From contig NZ_JAOCQD020000003.1 in assembly GCF_025290835.2 (NCBI RefSeq), positions 496,001-560,000 of the forward strand: a DNA stretch of 64,000 nt. Direction: 5' to 3'. The DNA comes from Aquabacterium sp. OR-4. GTDB lineage: Bacteria > Pseudomonadota > Gammaproteobacteria > Burkholderiales > Burkholderiaceae_C. The notes under the pieces were generated by a model. The model ran no database searches. It worked only from the letters and a program-made list of their open reading frames with translations, and had not been told where the DNA came from. Positions 59,011 through 64,000 of the stretch are shown one piece after another. Numbering within the stretch: position 1 is the first letter of the stretch; each line of letters starts with the position of its first letter. Both the position numbers and the translations under genes were made by a program.

Positions 59011-59283
59011 GGCCCCCTCGCGGGAGCTGTATTGGTGCGGATTGTGGCGCATGTGTGCGAGCGCTGCGGTGCACAGGCACGGTTTTCAGTGCCGCTGATC
59101 CGCTGGTCGGGCGGGTACCGCGTGCAAGTGCTTGATTGTTAAGGAGCGATCCGTGTGCGAGCGCTGTCCACCGGCAACGGCGCCACCTCAGCGCTCGCGC
59201 GGCAAGGGCAGCCGAACCAGCGCAGCAGTTTGCGCCTGGAGCGGCCGCGCTCATGATGCCTGAGCGGCCACGCCACGCTTGCG
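59011..59283 (-). promoter_or_regulatory. CRISPR leader region
   Basis: The stretch between the last intact repeat and cas2, on the side predicted as leader. It is less GC-rich than its surroundings near 59121–59150. It contains an exact 14-bp direct repeat, GTGTGCGAGCGCTG, at 59053–59066 and 59153–59166, exactly 100 bp apart. Each copy begins a small plus-strand frame (GTG start, VCERC): 59053–59142 (29 residues) and 59153–59263 (36 residues). The second has AAGGAG at the right distance, overlapping the first stop. I treat these as unproven; the array promoter must also lie here, on the minus strand. Confidence 0.7.
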
Positions 59284-59580
59284 CTACACCACCACGGCCA
59301 TGCGTTCCACGGGCTCGAAGCGGCGCTTGCCCAGGCTTTGAACACGCGGTGTCACGCCATCGGCCGGGCCCACGTCGATCAGCATCACATGGTCTTCGCC
59401 CATGTGCATCGCGGCACTCAGCGATGCCTGCAGCTCGGCGCGTCGCGCCCGGCTCAGCCGGCACTGAAACACCGACAGCTGCAACCATTCGCCATAGCCG
59501 TGCATCAGCTTGAAGATGCTGCGCCAGCGGCGGTCGTCGGCAATGTCGTAGGTGACGATGTAGAGGTGCTCGTCGGTCAT
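59284..59580 (-). CDS. cas2: CRISPR-associated endoribonuclease Cas2
   Basis: 98 residues with the ferredoxin-like Cas2 fold: LYIVTYDIADDRRWRSIFKLMHGYGEWLQLSVFQCRLSRARRAELQASL, with the usual Asp in TYDI and the SVFQC strand. It forms the Cas1–Cas2 integrase core for spacer acquisition. It follows cas4-cas1 after 21 bp on the same strand and is the last cas gene before the leader. Confidence 0.96.
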   Translation of the reverse strand: MTDEHLYIVTYDIADDRRWRSIFKLMHGYGEWLQLSVFQCRLSRARRAELQASLSAAMHMGEDHVMLIDVGPADGVTPRVQSLGKRRFEPVERMAVVV

Positions 59581-59601
59581 GGCGTGGCCTGGGGCTGGGG
59601 G

Positions 59602-61446
59602 TCAACGGGTGATGAAGGGCGGCCAGCGGTCGATCTCGCCCAGCATGTGCCGGCCCAGCAGCCGGCACTGAATCTCCACGATCTGCCGGTACTGCGCGGC
59701 ATAGCCGAACAGCGGGTGCGTGATCTCCTGGCCGAGACGCCGCTCGAATGCGGTGATGAAGCTGCGGCGGCCGCGCTCGTTCAGGTTCACGGCATCGCCC
59801 GCGCTGACGAAGTCGCCCAGCCCCACCTCGCCGTTGTTGATCACCGTCAGCACCACTGAATCGGCCAGCAGGGGCCGAAAGGGCTCCATCATGTCGAGTG
59901 CCAGCGCCGGCCGCCCATAGCGTGACTGGTGGTAGACGCCGCGCAGCGCATCAAAGCCCACTGCCGTGAGCGCCACCGCCAGTGTGCGCGCCAGCATCGA
60001 GTAGCCATACGACAACAACGCGTTCACCGCATCGGTGGGCGGCCGGCGGGTGCGGCGCTCGAAATCAAAGCCCCACATCGCGCCATCCGGTCCGGCACCC
60101 GGCCGGCGCTCGGGCGAGATCATCTGGCGAAAGTGCCTGAAGTAGCGGGCGGCGGCATTGCCTTCGATGCCCAGCAGCGCCTCGAGGCTGCGCGCGCGCT
60201 CGGCGGCGTCGATGTCTTGCCTGAACTGGCCGAGCAGTTCTTCAGGCATGGCCTCGGGTTCACCGGCAGCCGCCTTCCAGTTGCGACGCAGCAGCGTGCG
60301 CTGGTTGCGGATCTTGGCGGCCACGATGTCGCGCGCCAGGCGCAGGCAATGCGCATCGTCGAAGCTGGCGCGGTACTGGGCGGTGCGCAGCTCGGCGTTC
60401 TTGTGCCCCAGCCCCACGGTGTGGCCCAGAAACCAGCCGCCATGCGACAACCATGTCACCGGGATCTGGCGCGCCATCAGCTCGTGCAGCGCAGGCGCGG
60501 TGAGGTACACGCCGCCCTGCAGCACCAGTTGCGACACCTCGGCCAGCCGCGCAGTGGCGGCCGGCTCGTCGTCGAGGCTGACCTCCAGCACGTCGCCCTT
60601 CTTGGCCACCTTGGCGCCACGCGCCTGCACATACATCGGCAGGCTGGTGCTGCCGGCCACGGCCAGCGGGCGCGGTGGTGTCTGCCCGGCGCGCAGGTAG
60701 TGCAACTCGTCGGGCAGGCAGATCGGCGCCAATGAGCAGCGCGGGCATTTGGGGCTGTTCTCCAGCGGCGGTGGAATCTGGCCTCCGGTGGCAATCAGGC
60801 GCAAACCCGCAGCGGCCGATCGGGTGGCCGCGCGCAGATCATCGTCAAGCACCACCGGCACCCGCTCACGCGAGGCCACGAAATACAGCACGCCCTCGGG
60901 CACGTCATAGCCATGCTCTTCGAGCAACAGCGCCTGGGCACACAGCTGCACACGCTCGGGCTCGTAGGCGCCGCGGGCCACGTGCGGGCGCTTGCCGCGC
61001 TTGTAGTCCACCGGCACGGCGCGTGTGCCTTCGATCTCGGCCAGGTCCAGCTTGGCCACCAAGCCGAGCGCCTGCGACGACAGCTCGAGCGAGCGCACAT
61101 GGATGCGTGGCTCGGGTTCCACCTCGGCATCGGTTGAATCCTTGGACGCGTCCTTTGACCGTTTGGGTGGCGCAGGCCTTAGCGATGGCTTGTCGACCCG
61201 CTTATGTGCGATGCGGCCTTCAACAGTGTCGGCTGACTCGGCCCACTCGCCCTGCACCCACTCCAGATACGCCAGGCGTGGGCAGTAGCTGAACTCGTTG
61301 ACCATGCGCGCGGGCAACAGCGGCACACCTTCGGGCAGGGGTGGCGCATCCAGCGGAAGAGGCGCCTGCGCGGGCGCATCCGCGGGGTCGACAACTGCCG
61401 GCGCAACCGGCCCAGGCGCTGGATCAGGTGATCGATCATCGGTCAT
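59602..61446 (-). CDS. cas4-cas1: Cas4-Cas1 fusion protein
   Basis: 614 residues; this fusion is typical of subtype I-G. The Cas4 part (about 40–250) has C55 ([13 protein letters not shown]), H81, D134 ([10 protein letters not shown]), D147-x-K149 (VDYKRGK) and the Fe-S cysteines C234, C237, C243 ([11 protein letters not shown]), so the nuclease is complete. The Cas1 part (from about 265) has Glu in [13 protein letters not shown], His in [16 protein letters not shown] and the acidic pair in [11 protein letters not shown]. It trims, checks PAMs and integrates new spacers with Cas2. The start is 58 bp from the divergent antitoxin gene. A 40-residue Pro/Asp-rich tail precedes the Cas4 core. Confidence 0.97.
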   Translation of the reverse strand: MTDDRSPDPAPGPVAPAVVDPADAPAQAPLPLDAPPLPEGVPLLPARMVNEFSYCPRLAYLEWVQGEWAESADTVEGRIAHKRVDKPSLRPAPPKRSKDASKDSTDAEVEPEPRIHVRSLELSSQALGLVAKLDLAEIEGTRAVPVDYKRGKRPHVARGAYEPERVQLCAQALLLEEHGYDVPEGVLYFVASRERVPVVLDDDLRAATRSAAAGLRLIATGGQIPPPLENSPKCPRCSLAPICLPDELHYLRAGQTPPRPLAVAGSTSLPMYVQARGAKVAKKGDVLEVSLDDEPAATARLAEVSQLVLQGGVYLTAPALHELMARQIPVTWLSHGGWFLGHTVGLGHKNAELRTAQYRASFDDAHCLRLARDIVAAKIRNQRTLLRRNWKAAAGEPEAMPEELLGQFRQDIDAAERARSLEALLGIEGNAAARYFRHFRQMISPERRPGAGPDGAMWGFDFERRTRRPPTDAVNALLSYGYSMLARTLAVALTAVGFDALRGVYHQSRYGRPALALDMMEPFRPLLADSVVLTVINNGEVGLGDFVSAGDAVNLNERGRRSFITAFERRLGQEITHPLFGYAAQYRQIVEIQCRLLGRHMLGEIDRWPPFITR

Positions 61447-61457
61447 GGTGGTCTACA

Positions 61458-61471
61458 ATTGCGTACGCAAT
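61458..61471. promoter_or_regulatory. Perfect 14-bp palindrome in the cas4-cas1 / antitoxin divergent promoter
   Basis: ATTGCGTACGCAAT, perfect dyad, centred 18 bp from the cas4-cas1 start and 40 bp from the antitoxin start. Phd/YefM-type antitoxins usually bind such sites to autoregulate. Its position could also cover the cas4-cas1-cas2 promoter. Confidence 0.7.
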
Positions 61472-61504
61472 CCTGTATCGAATGGACGAAAAGGAGCCGC
61501 AGCG

Positions 61505-61855
61505 ATGGACTACGTCACCGTGCGCGAGCTGCGCGAAAAGTCAGGCGAGATCTGGCAACGCGTGGAAGACGGCGAAGAGTTCGTCGTCACGCGCAACGGC
61601 AAGCCGATTGCGCTGCTGGTGCACACCGCGCCGGCCGAGGTGGAAGCGCGCCTGCGCGCGCTGCGGCTGGGCCGCCTGGGCAGCCTGGTGGCGACCATCC
61701 AGACCGATGCCCAGGCCAGCGGCGCCAGCACGTTGACAGAAGAACAGATCCAGGCCGAGATCAACGCAGCCCGGCGCGAACGCCGCGGGGGTCAGGCGCC
61801 CGCGCCGGCCATGGCAGCCGAGCCGCCTGCCAAGCCGTATGCGCGCCGTCGTTGA
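61505..61855 (+). CDS. Phd/YefM-family antitoxin
   Basis: 116 residues from the ATG at 61505, with AAGGAG ahead of it. The N-terminal Phd/YefM DNA-binding fold is clear: MDYVTVRELREKSGEIWQRVEDGEEFVVTRNGKPIALLVHTAPAEVE. The C-terminal part is charged and probably disordered (EEQIQAEINAARRERRGGQ), the usual toxin-wrapping segment. It overlaps the PIN toxin gene by 17 bp. It is likely to repress its own promoter through the palindrome at 61458. Confidence 0.9.
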   Translation: MDYVTVRELREKSGEIWQRVEDGEEFVVTRNGKPIALLVHTAPAEVEARLRALRLGRLGSLVATIQTDAQASGASTLTEEQIQAEINAARRERRGGQAPAPAMAAEPPAKPYARRR

Positions 61856-62243
61856 CACCAATGTCCTGGTATCGGCCCTGATGTCGGCCGGCGGCGCCCC
61901 GGCACAGGTGATGTCCAGCATCGCGAGCGGGCAGTTGCGGCCCGTGGTCTGCGCCGACATCCTGGCTGAATTGCAGGCCGTGCTGCCGCGCCCGCGCTTG
62001 CACCTTCGCGCCGACCGCGTGGCCGAACTGCTGAGCCTGATCGAGCTGACCGCCGAATGGGTGCTGGTGCCCCGATACACCGGCATCCCACCCCTGCCCG
62101 ACCCCGACGACTGGCCTTTCATCGGCGCCGCGCAAGCGGCTGCCTGCCCGTTGATCACAGGCAACCTGAAGCACTTTCCGCCGGGGTTGGGGGTGAGGGT
62201 CATGACGGCGAGGGAGTGGGTGGACTCAATCGGCGCTGTCTGA
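61839..62243 (+). CDS. PIN-domain toxin (VapC-like ribonuclease, TIGR00305 type)
   Basis: 134 residues. PIN acidic residues: Asp in MRAVVDTNVLVSALMS, Glu in CADILAELQAVL, the acidic cluster PDPDDWPFIGAAQAA, and LITGNLKHF near the end. The family consists mostly of RNases held by their cognate antitoxin. It overlaps the antitoxin gene (17 bp) and, convergently, the 3' end of csb2 (18 bp). The pair is thus tightly packed between cas genes without remnants of a mobile element. Confidence 0.92.
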   Translation: MRAVVDTNVLVSALMSAGGAPAQVMSSIASGQLRPVVCADILAELQAVLPRPRLHLRADRVAELLSLIELTAEWVLVPRYTGIPPLPDPDDWPFIGAAQAAACPLITGNLKHFPPGLGVRVMTAREWVDSIGAV

Positions 62244-64000
62244 ATCCATGGCCGGCACCGCCAAGGCGCCGATGCCGGCGAACAGCCCCCCACCCAGCAA
62301 GCTGCTGCGACCCAGCGCCACGGGGCCTGCAATTGGCGTGGGGAACGCGAGCCGCAGGCGTGCCTGCAGCCCACGGCCAGGCACGCCGCACGCGCTCAGC
62401 ACCGTCACCTGCGGCCGGGGCAGGTGGCAGCGCATGCACTCGGCCAGCACATCCGCCGCCAGCGCCTCGGTGGCACTGGCCTTGCGCCGATGGCGCGTAA
62501 CGTCGTACGGCGTGACCGATTCCCAAACGCTGGCGGCGGCAAGCAACGGGTCGTCACCGCGTGCCAACACACCGGTTTGCACGGCATGGCGGCCCGCGGC
62601 GCCGGCGCGCAGGTCAGTCAGCCCTTGCAGCGCCTGTTGCAGAACCACCAGATGCTCACGCTCGCGTGCGAACGCGTGCCGCCGCTCCAGCCTGTGCGGC
62701 GCCAACACCACCCAACGTTGCCGTGGGCCGTCCCAATGAAAGGCCAGATGCCGTGAGGGTTCAGCATCGGGCGCGGTGCTGTCCGAAGCATGGCCGCTGA
62801 AGTAGGCGTTCAAGGCAGCCCGAGCGGACGAACCCAGCACATCGCTGACCCGCGCCATCACCGCGCGGCGCAGGGCACGGGCCAGGTCCAGCGCAAGCTC
62901 CGGCGGCGCGCCGGCCGCTCCTTCGGCCAGCTGCACCACGGCGATGCCGTCGCTCACAGCGCCAGTCCAGGCGGCCGGATCGGTGAGCAAGCCTGCAACC
63001 CGATTCGACGGTGCCAACACGCCCAGGCCCAGGAAGCGTCCGTCACCAATGGCCAATGGCCCGCTGACCGGGCGGTCAAAGCACAAGGCCACATGCCACA
63101 GGCGCTCTTTGGCAAAGCGCGAGCCTTCGGCAAAGGGCTCGGAACGTTTGCCGTGCGCGGTGAACGGCTCGCGCTGCACGCGCACCTGCACGGCCAGGGC
63201 CGGCACGCCCGCATGGCGCAAGGCGCGGTGCACCGCGGCCACGGCGCGGCCTTCCTCGGCCAAACGCTCGTCGGCGCGCTTGGCCTCGGCTGCGTCCTTG
63301 TGCCGAGCCGGGTCGATGCGTCGGCGGGCGGCTGCCTCGGGCAGGGCCAAGGGCGTGACAGACTGCCAGTGCTGAGAGGGCACGGTGTAGTGCGCCAACA
63401 TGACGGCCTGGTCGGATCGCGTCAGCATCCAGGGGGCGACCTCACCGGTGTCGCCATCGATGGCTTGCAGCCCCGAAAACGCCCAATCCAGGTCCTCAGC
63501 CGCCAGCGGGCAGCCGCCGGGAATCTCGACCAGCACCCTGCGGATGGCCTGATCGGCATGCACCGAGCCGATGGATGGCAGCGGCACGATGTGCACCCGC
63601 TGCGCCAACGGTACCCCTCCGCTGCCATCCGCAGCGCGCCCGATCAGGCTGCGCTCGATGGCTTCGGCAGCATCGGGCAAGGCTTGGCGCAGCCGGTCGG
63701 CCGCGGCATCCCGCACGTTCTCCACCAAGGCCGCAGCGCGATGCTGGGGCCAAGGCCAAGGCCAGGGCTTGGTGGTGCCGTGCGCGCGCAGGTCGTACAG
63801 GGCCAGCCGTCGTGACGGGGCGTAGCTGACCGATGCAAAGCGCGGCTTGGGCGCGTTGGTGAACAGCACGCGGGCCTTCTTGCCCACGCCCTCCACGCGC
63901 AGCCGTGGGGCGCGATGCCGCAGCACCAGACTGTCCAGCGCGCCAGGCATCGGACACGGCAAGTTGCGTCCCGCCCTTGTGTCGGACGAGGGTTGGTGCA
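62226..64000 (-). CDS. csb2: Type I-G CRISPR protein Csb2 (fused Cas5/Cas6-type), 5' end beyond the window
   Basis: 590 residues are visible and the frame is open to the window edge, so the N-terminus is missing. Csb2/GSU0054-family stretches: ERSLIGRAADGSGGVPLAQRVHIVPLPSIGSVHADQAIRRVLVEIPGGCPLAAEDLDWAFSGL, KERLWHVALCFDRPVSGPLAIGDGRFLGLGVLAP, SVWESVTPYDVTRHRRKASATEALAADVLAECMRCHLP, and the C-terminal GPVALGRSSLLGGGLFAG (Gly-rich RAMP loop). In I-G systems it processes crRNA and forms part of Cascade. The remaining effector genes (csb1, csx17, cas3) would be to the right, outside this window. Confidence 0.9.
   Translation of the reverse strand, partial: HQPSSDTRAGRNLPCPMPGALDSLVLRHRAPRLRVEGVGKKARVLFTNAPKPRFASVSYAPSRRLALYDLRAHGTTKPWPWPWPQHRAAALVENVRDAAADRLRQALPDAAEAIERSLIGRAADGSGGVPLAQRVHIVPLPSIGSVHADQAIRRVLVEIPGGCPLAAEDLDWAFSGLQAIDGDTGEVAPWMLTRSDQAVMLAHYTVPSQHWQSVTPLALPEAAARRRIDPARHKDAAEAKRADERLAEEGRAVAAVHRALRHAGVPALAVQVRVQREPFTAHGKRSEPFAEGSRFAKERLWHVALCFDRPVSGPLAIGDGRFLGLGVLAPSNRVAGLLTDPAAWTGAVSDGIAVVQLAEGAAGAPPELALDLARALRRAVMARVSDVLGSSARAALNAYFSGHASDSTAPDAEPSRHLAFHWDGPRQRWVVLAPHRLERRHAFAREREHLVVLQQALQGLTDLRAGAAGRHAVQTGVLARGDDPLLAAASVWESVTPYDVTRHRRKASATEALAADVLAECMRCHLPRPQVTVLSACGVPGRGLQARLRLAFPTPIAGPVALGRSSLLGGGLFAGIGALAVPAMDSDSAD

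Noticed and set aside
55163..59142. Open frames across the CRISPR array (peptides such as MRPGQEAPDH, FNEAGARSPGS, DPGLLAPASLK)
   Set aside because: They are translations of the 36-bp repeat joined to random spacers; no start sites or family motifs.

Overview
The window comes from a very GC-rich betaproteobacterium. It is most likely a Burkholderiales member of the Rubrivivax–Leptothrix–Aquincola type. This is inferred from the codon use, PEP-CTERM exported proteins, a lanthanide-type methanol dehydrogenase cluster, H4MPT-linked C1 genes, and dispersed repeats of a style common in that order. No taxonomic search could be run.

Layout. 1–3.4 kb: the end of an H4MPT C1-transfer cluster (fhcC, a Fae-family gene, fused pabB-pabC). 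3.4–4.1 kb: a small M48 protease. 4.4–13.3 kb: one long minus-strand xox operon with many overlapping stop/start codons. It reads xoxF, xoxG, xoxJ, two unnamed exported proteins, a beta-propeller, an SRPBCC protein, a metallo-beta-lactamase-fold protein that has lost its metal site, a SoxYZ-like carrier and a thioredoxin-like protein. 14–18 kb: a transglutaminase and a MlaE/MCE lipid-transport set with no ATPase gene. 18–25 kb: an exported carbohydrate-binding lipoprotein, a large winged-helix ATPase regulator and two PEP-CTERM proteins. 25–30 kb: a gluconate-type module (gluconokinase, TRAP transporter, LacI regulator) with two copies of one palindromic operator in the divergent promoter.

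30–49 kb: a plus-strand catabolic island. It holds a class II aldolase, a dipeptide-type ABC transporter, a hydroxyacid dehydrogenase, an exported alpha/beta-hydrolase, a class III aminotransferase, two HDAC/acetylpolyamine-amidohydrolase homologues, a DMT exporter and a GntR regulator. It ends with an APH-type kinase, a phospho-lyase-type PLP enzyme and an M20 deacylase. The gene set suggests import, deacylation, phosphorylation and elimination of an N-acylated hydroxy-amine (inference). A 272-bp, highly folded inverted-repeat element sits inside the island. 49–55 kb: a hybrid sensor kinase with a periplasmic binding protein, and a TIGR03118/PEP-CTERM protein behind a Fur-like box.

55–64 kb: a type I-G (formerly I-U) CRISPR–Cas locus. 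The array has 54 repeats of 36 bp and 53 spacers. It is followed by a leader, cas2, a cas4-cas1 fusion, and the 3' part of the cas5/cas6-type gene csb2, which runs off the window. A Phd–PIN toxin–antitoxin pair is wedged between cas4-cas1 and csb2. It is divergent from the adaptation genes, across a 58-bp promoter region holding a perfect 14-bp palindrome. This is the most interesting arrangement in the window.
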